Positions 16,253 through 23,690 of a DNA stretch of 40,814 bases are shown in pieces. The stretch comes from Pseudomonadota bacterium (lineage in GTDB: Bacteria > Pseudomonadota > Gammaproteobacteria > Burkholderiales > Chitinibacteraceae): positions 1 to 40,814 of the forward strand of contig JAPLQI010000115.1 of assembly GCA_026399755.1 (NCBI GenBank). Direction: 5' to 3'. The translations under genes were made by a program, and so were the position numbers. Below the pieces are notes generated by a model. It had not been told where the DNA came from, searched no databases, and saw nothing but the letters and a program-made list of their open reading frames with translations. Within the stretch, counting starts at the first letter, position 1, and every line of letters starts with the position of its first letter.

Positions 16253-17028
16253 TTGGTGGTCAGCCTTTGGGCAAAACGGCGGTGTAAAGCCAAGCCTAAA
16301 AAGATGCTGACAAGGGCAAAGCTATAGATATAAGCAATGCTTAGCTCGGGTACGGCATGGTAATTGCCTGCAAAACCAAGCCGAGCGGCCTCTAAGCCAT
16401 GCGCTACAGGGTTGAGTAACAGCCAGTCACGGTAGGGCTGCGGCACTGTGGCCATAGGGAACATCACGCCAGACATCATATACAGGGGCATCATGATTAA
16501 ATTGATGACCCTGCCCAGCTCTGGGATGAGTTCGCTAAAAATAGAAGTCACCAAGCCAAAGCCCATGCCAACTAGCCACAGCCCAAAAAATGCCTCGAGT
16601 ACGGCTAGAGGGTTGCTAGGGGTAATGGGGTGATTAAATAGCGCGGCGCACATTAGCAAGATGCTGCTGATGATAATCATCAAAAAGCCTTCTAGTGCGC
16701 CACGCACCAGCACGGTATCGACTGGTTTTACTTGTCGGTAGGCAAATAGAGCTTGATTGGCATTTACCGCGTTCATAACTTGGGTACTGGTACGGGTAAA
16801 CATAAAGTAGGCCAGCATGCCAACCATAATCCAGATGGTGGTATCGATGCCGCCGATATTGCTTACGCGTATGCCGGTAAAAATAAAAACCAGATAGGCC
16901 ACATGAAACATCGGCTCGGCCAGCAGCCAAAACCAAGTTGCGCGGCCAGAAAATAAGCGGCCGACGGCTTCGCGCAGAAATAGGGCTTTCCAAACAGCCA
17001 GCGTAATCGCTGAAGCACTACGCACCAT
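16249..17028 (-). CDS. kpsM: KpsM capsule ABC transporter permease
   Basis: An ABC-2 type permease with about six membrane segments, the inner-membrane channel for capsule export. The frame extends to a TTG at 17,049 (266 residues). The internal ATG at 17,028 gives 259 residues, matching the 258 of E. coli KpsM, so I chose it. Neither start has a strong Shine-Dalgarno. Visible features are the early amphipathic FLREAVGRLF, TM runs such as MVGMLAYFMF and MIIISSILLMCAALF, and the conserved LNPVAHGLEAAR loop near the end. First gene of the capsule operon. Confidence 0.93.
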   Translation of the reverse strand: MVRSASAITLAVWKALFLREAVGRLFSGRATWFWLLAEPMFHVAYLVFIFTGIRVSNIGGIDTTIWIMVGMLAYFMFTRTSTQVMNAVNANQALFAYRQVKPVDTVLVRGALEGFLMIIISSILLMCAALFNHPITPSNPLAVLEAFFGLWLVGMGFGLVTSIFSELIPELGRVINLIMMPLYMMSGVMFPMATVPQPYRDWLLLNPVAHGLEAARLGFAGNYHAVPELSIAYIYSFALVSIFLGLALHRRFAQRLTTK

Positions 17029-17068
17029 CTTAGTTTGGGCGCCTAGCAAAAAAATGCGGGTAGTGCGG

Positions 17069-17084
17069 GGAAGCTTTCGCTTCC
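17069..17084 (-). other. GNRA-type hairpin in the presumed capsule mRNA leader
   Basis: On the minus strand GGAAGC-GAAA-GCTTCC forms a 6-bp stem capped by a GAAA tetraloop, about 40 bases upstream of the kpsM ATG. It would fold in the 5' leader of the capsule transcript. I found no JUMPStart/ops element (GGCGGTAG core) in the right orientation, so RfaH-type control is not supported. Confidence 0.4.
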
Positions 17085-17800
17085 TTGAGTTGTAAAAACA
17101 CGGCGATGATCTCTTGTTAGAGTTATTGCCTTATTCCCAAAAACCAGCAAATCAAAGTATGGGAACAGGGAAATTGAGGTTGCGGTTGTAAGAAATGACG
17201 ATGTATTATTTATGACGTTTGCATGAAGCTTTTAATACATTGACAACCAATGTAACGTTGCATCGAATATTGTGTCAATTGCATAACTGGCTGTATCGAT
17301 AAGCGGAGAAATTCGTGTCGGTCAAGTGTTTCAAGAGTATGTTTTAAAAAGGTTTTTTTGTTCTTATGTTGGAGTAATAAACATCTTTGTGAATATTTGT
17401 TGTTTTGCTTGGCATGAAAATATTGTTTTGTAGCGCAAAAATACATATTTACGCTATTTTTCTTAGCGATGAATTTGTGGTGTAAATTCTTTCTTGAGTT
17501 GACATAATTAAGGCGTATGTTTTGCAAGAAAATTAGGGTTTGTAAGTATTTTTTTTAAATCTTACAATTTTTTTATAGTTGTAAATATTGTGTAATGTTT
17601 GAGCTGTCCACTACAAAAAGATGCGGATAGTTCAACGGGCTAATTTTAGAATGCGCTGAATACATGGTTAACCCTGCAACGTCTTTATCAGCAAGCACTG
17701 CAGGCGCTTGATGCATCGGCTGCTTAGCAATGATGAAGATTTCTCAATCTATGCTTCTTATCTCTGCGGTCGCTCATTCTGTTGGGAGTCTTTGCTCTGT
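17085..17800. other. AT-rich intergenic region between the divergent capsule operon and yggX
   Basis: About 0.7 kb without a convincing gene. The part from roughly 17,200 to 17,600 is very AT-rich with long T and A runs, the kind of DNA that holds promoters and nucleoid-protein binding, so the capsule promoter is probably here. No single -35/-10 pair stands out. A 105-codon open frame on the minus strand lacks protein-like character. A 25-codon stretch at 17,650-17,727 looks more coding-like but has no start. Confidence 0.5.
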
Positions 17801-17806
17801 TATAAT
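17801..17806 (+). promoter_or_regulatory. Possible -10 element upstream of yggX
   Basis: A perfect TATAAT lies 169 bases before the yggX ATG. At 17-18 bases upstream only weak -35 matches (TCTGTT, TTCTGT) are present. It is the best plus-strand promoter candidate in the gap, but a single hexamer is weak evidence. Confidence 0.3.
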
Positions 17807-17974
17807 CGCAACTTATCTTTGCTGAATCAGCAGCGGCTTGCTGAAAGTTAATAAAAACTTGCAAGTTAAATTTTTATTGGTTTTGGGTGATATAGCTTTG
17901 GTGCTTTAGCAGACCTTAAACAGCTTCTTGTCATTTTCTAGAAACATAAATGTAATATTATTGAGGTGATACTA

Positions 17975-18241
17975 ATGAGCCGCACTGTGAACTGTGTAAA
18001 GCTGGGTCGTGAAGCGGAAGGGATGGAGTTCCCGCCATTGCCAGGTGCTTTGGGTAAGAAGGTTTTTGAGAATGTTTCTAAAGAAGCATGGCAGGCTTGG
18101 ATTAAGCATCAGACCATGTTGATTAATGAAAACCGTTTGAGCTTGGCTGATCCGCGTGCGCGTCAGTATTTGCAGCAGCAGTTAGAGAATTATTTCTTTG
18201 GCGATGGTGCAGAGATGCCAGCGGGCTTTGTGCCGCAATAA
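17975..18241 (+). CDS. yggX: YggX family Fe(II)-trafficking / oxidative damage protection protein
   Basis: An 88-residue cytoplasmic protein of the YggX family, which protects iron-sulfur enzymes from oxidative damage and is implicated in Fe(II) handling. It starts [16 protein letters not shown], with the family's conserved early cysteine and the EFPPLPG motif, and has [14 protein letters not shown] and a C-terminal YFFG. The ATG at 17,975 follows GAGGTGA by 5 bases, so the upstream in-frame GTG at 17,966 is rejected as it lies in that ribosome-binding site. A terminator hairpin follows within 12 bases, so it is monocistronic. Confidence 0.96.
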   Translation: MSRTVNCVKLGREAEGMEFPPLPGALGKKVFENVSKEAWQAWIKHQTMLINENRLSLADPRARQYLQQQLENYFFGDGAEMPAGFVPQ

Positions 18242-18252
18242 AAGTTACGCAC

Positions 18253-18277
18253 AGGCCACTTATAGTGGCCTTTGTTT
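18253..18277 (+). terminator. Intrinsic terminator of yggX
   Basis: Stem AGGCCACT / AGTGGCCT with a TAT loop, followed by TTGTTTATTTT, starting 12 bases after the yggX stop. Confidence 0.8.
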
Positions 18278-18363
18278 ATTTTGCAACCCCATTTCAGGCT
18301 ATTGAAAAACGCTTTAGTTATGTCGCTTACTCGGTGTGAGTAGGGTGTTCGATTTTTGAATTT

Positions 18364-18603
18364 GTAGGGCGGGCTTCACCGAATCTTATCAATGTAAGTG
18401 AACTGTTTTTCGTAGGGCGGGTGAAACCCGCCAAGTTTTACGATGAAATACGAGAAACGGCGGGTTGCACCCGCCCTACGATGATTCAATGCTTGTTATT
18501 GTGCGGTTGCACGATGATATATGGCTAAGTTGATAGGACTGGGGTGCAACCCGCTAAGCTTTGTGATGAAACACGAAAAACCGCGGGTTTCACCCGCCCT
18601 ACG
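18364..18603. repeat. Cluster of dispersed palindromic repeats between yggX and ppk
   Basis: Three units fill most of this gap. A half copy is at 18,364-18,380 (TAGGGCGGGCTTCACC). A full 70-base palindrome spans 18,411-18,480, with 22-base arms beginning CGTAGGGCGGGTGAAACC and mismatched at one position. Another palindrome spans 18,541-18,603. The spacer between the last two (GATGATTCAATG through GCTAAGTTGATAGGAC) matches the flanks of the copy at 111-229 and, inverted, part of 21,876-21,975. The 170 bases from here to ppk hold no other feature beyond the probable ppk promoter. Confidence 0.85.
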
Positions 18604-18776
18604 ATATTTAGAATGAGTTTGAACAGCATAATCAGGAATATATTGGTGAAAACACAGCTTCAGTTACTTATTGGCGTTCATATTTATCCACGTTAAATAA
18701 GGTTTGCTAGTCGCTATCTGAGCGGTGTTTTTCTCGTTGCGTTTTTCAATGGGCTGTTTAATTTGAGCGAAGAAAG

Positions 18777-20855
18777 ATGAGTTACAAACCTGCTGACAAT
18801 CAATTAATGCTAAACCGTGAAATGGGTTTGTTAGAGTTTAATCGCCGGGTATTAGCCCAGGCCGAAGACGCCAGCAATCCTCTTTTAGAGCGCCTGAAGT
18901 TTTTATGTATTGTGTCGTCTAACTTAGATGAGTTTTTTGAAGTTCGTATGGCTTGGCTCAAAGAAAACATGCGGCTTAATCCCACACGGCTCTTGCCAGA
19001 AGGCATGACGCCTTTACAGGCTTTTGAGTTGGTGACGCGTGAAGCGCATGATTTAGTTGATCGCCAATATAGTTTGTTGCTTGAGGTGCTGTTCCCCGCA
19101 CTGGCTAAAGAAGGGATTCATTTTTTCCGCCGCAGTGTGTGGAGCGACGAGCAGCGTGAATGGGTGCGCGATTTCTTTTTCCGCGAGTTAATGCCGATCC
19201 TTACCCCGATTGGGCTTGATCCTTCGCATCCTTTCCCGCGTGTATTAAATAAATCACTTAATTTTATTGTTGAGCTAGAAGGCAACGACGCCTTTGGTCG
19301 CAGCTCGGGTATTGCTATTGTGCAAGCGCCGCGTATTTTGCCGCGCTTTGTAAAAATGCCGGCCGATATTTCTGGCGTTGAGAATGGCTTTGTATTCTTG
19401 TCGTCTATCTTGCATGCGCATGTGGACGAGCTGTTTTCTGGCATGCATGTGTTGGGTTGTTATCAGTTCCGCGTAACCCGTGATTCTGATTTGTCGGTGG
19501 ACGATGATGATCTAAAAGATTTGCGAGCGGCGCTGAAGGGTGAATTATCGCAGCGCTCTTATGGTGATGCGGTGCGTTTGGAAGTCGCCGATAATTGCCC
19601 TAAGCATTTACAAAATTTCTTGCGTGATCAGTTTGGTTTGCAAGATGCAGATATGTATCGCGTAAATGGGCCGGTTAATTTAGTGCGCTTGATGCAAGTG
19701 CCTGATCAGGTGGATCGCTCTGATTTAAAGTTTGAGCCATTTATTCCTGGAGTTCCGCCGGAGCTACGCAAGCAGCCTGATATGTTTGCGGCCATTCGCC
19801 AAGGCGATATTCTTTTACATCATCCTTATCAAAGCTTTACGCCGGTTATTGATCTGCTGCAACAAGCGGCAAGAGACCCGCAAGTAGTGGCGATTAAAAT
19901 GACGGTGTATCGCACCGGCACGGAATCCGCCTTGATGGAAGCGTTGTGCGATGCGGCTGGGCGCGGTAAAGAAGTCACCGCCGTAGTGGAGCTAATGGCG
20001 CGCTTTGATGAAGAGGCAAATATTAATTGGGCGGCCAAGCTAGAGCTGGCTGGCGTGCATGTGGTGTATGGCGTGTATGGCTATAAAACCCACGCCAAGA
20101 TGCTGCTGATTGTGCGGCGCGAAGAAGGGCATTTGCATCGCTACACTCACGTTGGCACGGGTAATTACCATCCGCGTACCACCAAGCTGTACACCGATTT
20201 TGGCTTGATGACCTGCAATGAAGAGATTGTGAGTGATGTAAACGATGTGTTTATGCAGCTTACCGGCCTTGGCTTAGCAGGGGATCATCATCAGCTGTGG
20301 CAAGCGCCGTTTACTTTGCAGCCAAATATCTTGAAGTATATTGATCGAGAAATGGCGCACGCTAAAGCGGGCCGTAAGGCGGTGATTATCGCCAAAATGA
20401 ACGCGCTGCTTGAGCCTACCGTGATTGAAAAGCTTTATCAGGCATCGCAAGCGGGGGTCACGATTCATCTGATCGTGCGTGGTGTTTGTGCCTTGCGCCC
20501 AGGTATTCCTGGCGTGTCAGACAATATTCGCGTGCGATCGATTGTGGGACGCTTACTAGAACACCATCGTGTTTTCTATTTTTATAATGGAGGGGTGGAG
20601 GATGTTTATCTTTCCTCTGCCGATTGGATGGGGCGCAATTTATTCCGCCGCATTGAAATTGCGTTTCCGATTTTAGATCCAAAAGTAAAACGTCGTGTGA
20701 TTCGTGAAAGCTTGCGTCCAAGCTTGGTGGATAACTACCAAGCTTGGGAAATGCAATCTGATGGCCGCTACCGCCGTAAGACTGCACGAGGGGGCAAAGT
20801 GCGCTCTTCACAAGCTACCCTTTTGGCCGAATTGACGGCTAAGCCTAGAAGTTGA
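18777..20855 (+). CDS. ppk: Polyphosphate kinase 1
   Basis: A 692-residue PPK1, which reversibly polymerises the ATP gamma-phosphate into polyphosphate and is usually membrane-associated. It starts with the N domain (LMLNREMGLLEFNRRVL). The catalytic core carries His439 in YKTHAK and His458 in THVGTGNYHPR. The 19-residue spacing equals that of E. coli His435 (the phosphorylated residue) and His454. Length fits E. coli Ppk (688). The ATG follows GAAGAAAG. sixA lies 176 bases downstream with a palindromic repeat between, so they are probably not tightly coupled. Confidence 0.97.
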   Translation: MSYKPADNQLMLNREMGLLEFNRRVLAQAEDASNPLLERLKFLCIVSSNLDEFFEVRMAWLKENMRLNPTRLLPEGMTPLQAFELVTREAHDLVDRQYSLLLEVLFPALAKEGIHFFRRSVWSDEQREWVRDFFFRELMPILTPIGLDPSHPFPRVLNKSLNFIVELEGNDAFGRSSGIAIVQAPRILPRFVKMPADISGVENGFVFLSSILHAHVDELFSGMHVLGCYQFRVTRDSDLSVDDDDLKDLRAALKGELSQRSYGDAVRLEVADNCPKHLQNFLRDQFGLQDADMYRVNGPVNLVRLMQVPDQVDRSDLKFEPFIPGVPPELRKQPDMFAAIRQGDILLHHPYQSFTPVIDLLQQAARDPQVVAIKMTVYRTGTESALMEALCDAAGRGKEVTAVVELMARFDEEANINWAAKLELAGVHVVYGVYGYKTHAKMLLIVRREEGHLHRYTHVGTGNYHPRTTKLYTDFGLMTCNEEIVSDVNDVFMQLTGLGLAGDHHQLWQAPFTLQPNILKYIDREMAHAKAGRKAVIIAKMNALLEPTVIEKLYQASQAGVTIHLIVRGVCALRPGIPGVSDNIRVRSIVGRLLEHHRVFYFYNGGVEDVYLSSADWMGRNLFRRIEIAFPILDPKVKRRVIRESLRPSLVDNYQAWEMQSDGRYRRKTARGGKVRSSQATLLAELTAKPRS

Positions 20856-20887
20856 TTGGCTAGTAGGTATTCAATAGGAGTCCGTGT

Positions 20888-20946
20888 GTAGGGCGGGAGA
20901 AACCCGCGAGCAATGCTGAAAAATACGCGGGTTTCACCCGCCCTAC
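20888..20946. repeat. Dispersed palindromic repeat between ppk and sixA
   Basis: Arms GTAGGGCGGGAGAAACCCGCG and CGCGGGTTTCACCCGCCCTAC flank a short AT-rich loop. It starts 33 bases after the ppk stop and would form a very stable hairpin in the ppk transcript, perhaps acting as a 3' boundary, though no T-tract follows. Confidence 0.85.
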
Positions 20947-21031
20947 GAATTCCTCTTAAGTTAATAGAATTAGCTTTCATCCGCGATGGTGTTGTAAGGC
21001 TTGGGTTTGGAGTTATCTAAAGAGGCGGATT

Positions 21032-21490
21032 GTGGATTTAATTTTGTGGCGGCATGCAGAAGCGGAAGAAGAGGGGGATGATTTACGTCGCCCATTAACC
21101 GCGAAAGGCCGTAAGCAGGCTGAAAAAATGGCGGCTTGGCTGAGTAAGCGCTTGGATGGCGGCCCGGTTACGATTATGACGAGCGAGGCGCTGCGCTGCC
21201 AAGAAACCGCGCGGGCTTTAAGCAAGCAATTTAAAGTAGATCCAAGGCTTAACCCTGGCGCTTTGGCGGGGTCTTATTTAGAAGTGAGTAATTGGCCGCG
21301 TGAGGTAGGCAAGGCCTTGGTTTTGGTCGGCCATCAGAGCGAGCTTGGCCGTGTGGCTGCGGTGGTGCTGGCTAATAAAGAGCTGGATTGGGAGGTGCGC
21401 CGAGGCGCCTGTTGGTGGCTGCAAAGGCGGGTTAAAGAGGGGAAGATTTTCTATCTTTTACGCGCAGTGATGTCTCCAGAGCTTTTGTAA
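21032..21490 (+). CDS. sixA: SixA-type phosphohistidine phosphatase
   Basis: A 152-residue histidine-phosphatase-superfamily protein. SixA removes phosphate from phosphohistidine in phosphotransfer proteins. The catalytic RHAEA motif holds His8 at the extreme N-terminus, and the second conserved histidine is in LVGHQSELGRVA. The start is GTG, with AGAGG just upstream; no better start exists because the frame must begin immediately before LILWRH. It sits next to ppk, whose mechanism uses a phosphohistidine. A functional link is only speculation, but the neighbourhood is worth noting. Confidence 0.92.
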   Translation: MDLILWRHAEAEEEGDDLRRPLTAKGRKQAEKMAAWLSKRLDGGPVTIMTSEALRCQETARALSKQFKVDPRLNPGALAGSYLEVSNWPREVGKALVLVGHQSELGRVAAVVLANKELDWEVRRGACWWLQRRVKEGKIFYLLRAVMSPELL

Positions 21491-21559
21491 TACCATCTTC
21501 ATTAGAATTTAATGTTACTGAAATAGAAAGTTAGTATTTTGTTTCAGGTCAAGTTATGG

Positions 21560-21588
21560 TTAATAATGACAATGTATTGTGTTATAGT
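21560..21588 (+). promoter_or_regulatory. Promoter candidate for the 53-codon gene
   Basis: TTAATA at 21,560-21,565 and TATAGT at 21,583-21,588 are separated by 17 bases, giving 4/6 and 5/6 sigma-70 matches. Transcription would start about 30 bases before the ATG at 21,628. Confidence 0.45.
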
Positions 21589-21627
21589 CATGTAATATGC
21601 TATTGCAAATTACTCGGGGGCAATAAA

Positions 21628-21789
21628 ATGCTAACTCATACGCAAGTCCGTAAACCCGTTGTACCTCCTAGCCATACTTCTCATGCGCCTGATTTTTTTG
21701 AGCGCAATAAGGGCTTCACACCGTTCGCGTGGATCTCTTTATCAGATGAAGTAAAGCCTGCCGTTGCTCCGCCGCTCAAGAAAAAGTAA
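21628..21789 (+). CDS. Small protein of unknown function (53 residues)
   Basis: I do not recognise this family. The ATG at 21,628 follows TCGGGGG by 7 bases, so the longer frame from 21,556 is not preferred. The product is basic at the C-terminus (ending PPLKKK), proline-rich, and has a central DFFERNKGFTPFAWISL segment that looks like a conserved motif. No signal peptide or membrane segment is evident. A promoter candidate upstream and a perfect intrinsic terminator 13 bases after the stop define a compact single-gene unit, which makes a real gene likely. Confidence 0.65.
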   Translation: MLTHTQVRKPVVPPSHTSHAPDFFERNKGFTPFAWISLSDEVKPAVAPPLKKK

Positions 21790-21802
21790 GCGTGATATAA
21801 GC

Positions 21803-21836
21803 AAAACGGCTGCAATCAATGCAGCCGTTTTTTGTT
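21803..21836 (+). terminator. Intrinsic terminator of the 53-codon gene
   Basis: A 12-bp perfect stem (AAAACGGCTGCA / TGCAGCCGTTTT) with a 5-base loop runs into TTTTTTGTTGT. Confidence 0.9.
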
Positions 21837-21875
21837 GTCTGTCTACTGCGTGTTTATAAGCAATTTAATTATTTC

Positions 21876-22367
21876 TAGGGTGGGTGAAACCCAACCCTAT
21901 CAATTTAGCTAAGTGTCATGTCGTTGCTACGCAATGACAAACATTGAATCATCGTAGGGCAGGTGCAACCCCATACGCGCTAACCAAATTGTTTTTTTCA
22001 TTGCAAACAGTGAAAAAACATAACAACCACGCTCTTTGCATAGGGCTTTTTAAAGTCCCCTTGAAACACGCCGGAGCGAGGAACAAGCGGGGCGGGGTTT
22101 CGGCAAGGGAGCGAGGCAGCGAGCCAATCCCGCCTGCCGCCGACTCGATTGTCCGCAGCGGAGGGGCTTTCGTGTTTCGTGGGGCGGCCTTCTTTGGCTT
22201 CGTTTCTTGGCCGTTCAAGAAAGGAAGGCCCCCGCGGTGGCCAACCGCTCCAAAATCAACGTGCCGAAGGCACTAAAAAGGTCTTTTTGACTTTGGTTAG
22301 CTCATATGGGTGCAACCCGCCGTTTTTCGTGTTTCAGCAAAGCTCGGCGGGCTTCACCCACCCTACG
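21876..22367. repeat. Composite repeat element bounded by inverted GGGTGAA(A/G)CCC ends
   Basis: The left end TAGGGTGGGTGAAACCC and the right end GGGCTTCACCCACCCTA are inverted copies, enclosing about 490 bases with no convincing gene. Inside the left part is an inverted copy of the spacer seen near ppk (through CGTAGGGCAGGTGCAACCCC). The middle is GC-rich and contains GGCCTTCTTTGGCTTCG. Its translations (FFGFVSWPFKKG and similar) resemble short peptides often annotated from dispersed repeats, so I do not call a gene. The right end stops 8 bases before the hemY stop codon. The layout suggests a MITE-like or REP-composite unit. Confidence 0.7.
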
Positions 22368-22374
22368 CTAGTGA

Positions 22375-23580
22375 TTAAGCCAAGCTCGCCTGCGGTAAAG
22401 CTAAAGCCAAGCTAGCTCGATAATGTTTGCTGGCGGCGTCGTTTTTATCGAGTGAATCGAGTAGCTCGGCTAATTCAGAATGAGCCACTGCCGTAGGATG
22501 CACGGCAATGCTGGCTTCTAAATAGGTTTGCGCCTTGCCCCAGAGTGCACTTGCCCTGCAAAGCCGCCCAAGCGTGAGTAGCAGCAGATGATCATTGGGC
22601 TGTTGTTTTAGCCATAGCTCAGCCTGCTGGAGCTGCGAGATCAAGGCTTCCCCTTTTAGGCCCAATAAGCCATAGCGGCCGGCTAGCGTGCTAGACCATT
22701 CGTTTCTGAGCGTTTCTTCGAGTAAGGTGCGTGCTAAAGCAGGCTCGCCCTGTGTTTTATAGCTGTCCGCAACCGCTTCAATCAGCTGTGGCAAGGTTTT
22801 GTCTGTGCTTGGTAGTTTGTGCCACCAGTCTTTGAGCTGCTGGCTGGATAGGGGCTGCTGTTTTAGCTTGAGTAAATACGCTTGGTTGCGAATTCGTCTT
22901 GCTTGCTCTGCATCTAGGGTTTCGCTTTTGCTCAGCTGATCAACGATGCGCAATACGGCGTCTGGGTTTTCTTCACGCAAACGTAGGCGCAGTTCTAATT
23001 GCAATGCTGCAGTCAGTTTGGGTGAGATTTGCCGCACTGATGCCAGTGCGTTGCTCGAATCTGCATAGCGGCGCTCATCCAGATATAACTCGGCAGCGGT
23101 CATGGCGGCGGATAAATGTTGATCACCGAAACGCTGCTTGAGCTGATCTAAATAGTAATCACGGCGTTCAAAATCACGCATTTGGTGTGCGGCGCGGGTG
23201 GCGAGCAGGGCGTTTACTGCAAACGCTTCGTTGTTTTCACTGTTGCTCAGTGCTTCTCCGGCTAAGCGCTCTGCACGTTGATAGCGGCCTTCAAAAAAAG
23301 CGAGCCGTGCTTCGCGTTCTAGCTGAATTGATGCATCTCTTTTCTGCCGTTCACGGTATTGTTTAACACGGTGCGGCAGATTAGTCAGTTCGGCGATAAG
23401 TCGTAGTAATAAGTATAAAAGTGCAATGGTGGCGCAGGTCAGCATGGCAAATACATTGAGCGATACTTCCACTCGCCATGGCGGCAAAAAGATCAGCACA
23501 TAGCCCGTATTAAGCTGGGCAAAGAGCGTCAGGCCAACTGCGAGCGCAAATAAAGCAATAATCCAGATTAGAACTCTCAT
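22375..23580 (-). CDS. hemY: HemY, heme-biosynthesis-associated TPR membrane protein
   Basis: A 401-residue protein of the proteobacterial HemY family (not the protoporphyrinogen oxidase of the same name). Its role in tetrapyrrole biosynthesis is not fully defined. Two N-terminal membrane helices are visible (IWIIALFALAVGLTLFA and a second near residues 40-62, VFAMLTCATIALLYLLL). A helical TPR-rich domain follows (AFFEGRYQRAERLAGEAL, LLTLGRLCRASALWGKAQ). The start ATG overlaps the stop of the small duplicated ORF as ATGA. Last gene of the hemCDXY group; the repeat element follows its stop. Confidence 0.93.
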   Translation of the reverse strand: MRVLIWIIALFALAVGLTLFAQLNTGYVLIFLPPWRVEVSLNVFAMLTCATIALLYLLLRLIAELTNLPHRVKQYRERQKRDASIQLEREARLAFFEGRYQRAERLAGEALSNSENNEAFAVNALLATRAAHQMRDFERRDYYLDQLKQRFGDQHLSAAMTAAELYLDERRYADSSNALASVRQISPKLTAALQLELRLRLREENPDAVLRIVDQLSKSETLDAEQARRIRNQAYLLKLKQQPLSSQQLKDWWHKLPSTDKTLPQLIEAVADSYKTQGEPALARTLLEETLRNEWSSTLAGRYGLLGLKGEALISQLQQAELWLKQQPNDHLLLLTLGRLCRASALWGKAQTYLEASIAVHPTAVAHSELAELLDSLDKNDAASKHYRASLALALPQASLA

Positions 23581-23690
23581 GGTTTAGTCCTTTTCAGCAT
23601 ATCGCCGGTATTGAGCTGGGGATAGGCAGTCAGGCCAAGGGTGAGCGTTGCAATAATAGTAGTTAGAACTCTCATGACTTAGTCCTTTCT
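23483..23690 (-). repeat. Diverged tandem duplication of the hemX/hemY junction (95-base offset)
   Basis: AAAGGACTAAGTC-ATGAGAGTTCTAA at the hemX end recurs 95 bases on as AAAGGACTAAACC-ATGAGAGTTCTAA at the hemY start. The following bases also align (GGCCTGAC, CCCAGCT-AATAC-GGC, ATG/GTG-CTGA). The copies differ by many substitutions and a few indels, so the duplication is not recent. Confidence 0.85.
23577..23675 (-). CDS. 32-residue ORF born from duplication of the hemY 5' end
   Basis: Starts MRVLTTIIATLTLGLTAYPQ and continues LNTGDMLKRTKP, against HemY MRVLIWIIALFALAVGLTL and AQLNTG. It has one short hydrophobic stretch and an end resembling the HemX C-terminus (RTKS). Its ATG overlaps the hemX stop (ATGA) and its stop overlaps the hemY ATG (ATGA), so ribosomes could pass from hemX through it to hemY. 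It may be a functionless coupling peptide or a small membrane peptide. It is too short for standard annotation. Confidence 0.55.
   Translation of the reverse strand: MRVLTTIIATLTLGLTAYPQLNTGDMLKRTKP

Noticed and set aside
17050-17100. GCGGGTAGTGCGG resembling an ops/JUMPStart core
   Set aside because: It is on the plus strand, opposite to capsule transcription, and matches the core only partly.
17210-17527. 105-codon minus-strand ORF in the capsule-yggX gap
   Set aside because: It lies in very AT-rich DNA, has no ribosome-binding site, is rich in His/Gln/Lys/Asn without domain character, and resembles random translation.
17733-17825. 30-codon hydrophobic ORF before yggX (MKISQSMLLISAV...)
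   Set aside because: It has no ribosome-binding site and overlaps the likely TATAAT element, so chance is the simpler explanation.
21944-22415. Overlapping ORFs of 88-110 codons in the repeat element
   Set aside because: They run on both strands through the repeat and its palindromic ends, and have no ribosome-binding site. Peptides of this kind are commonly mis-annotated from dispersed repeats.
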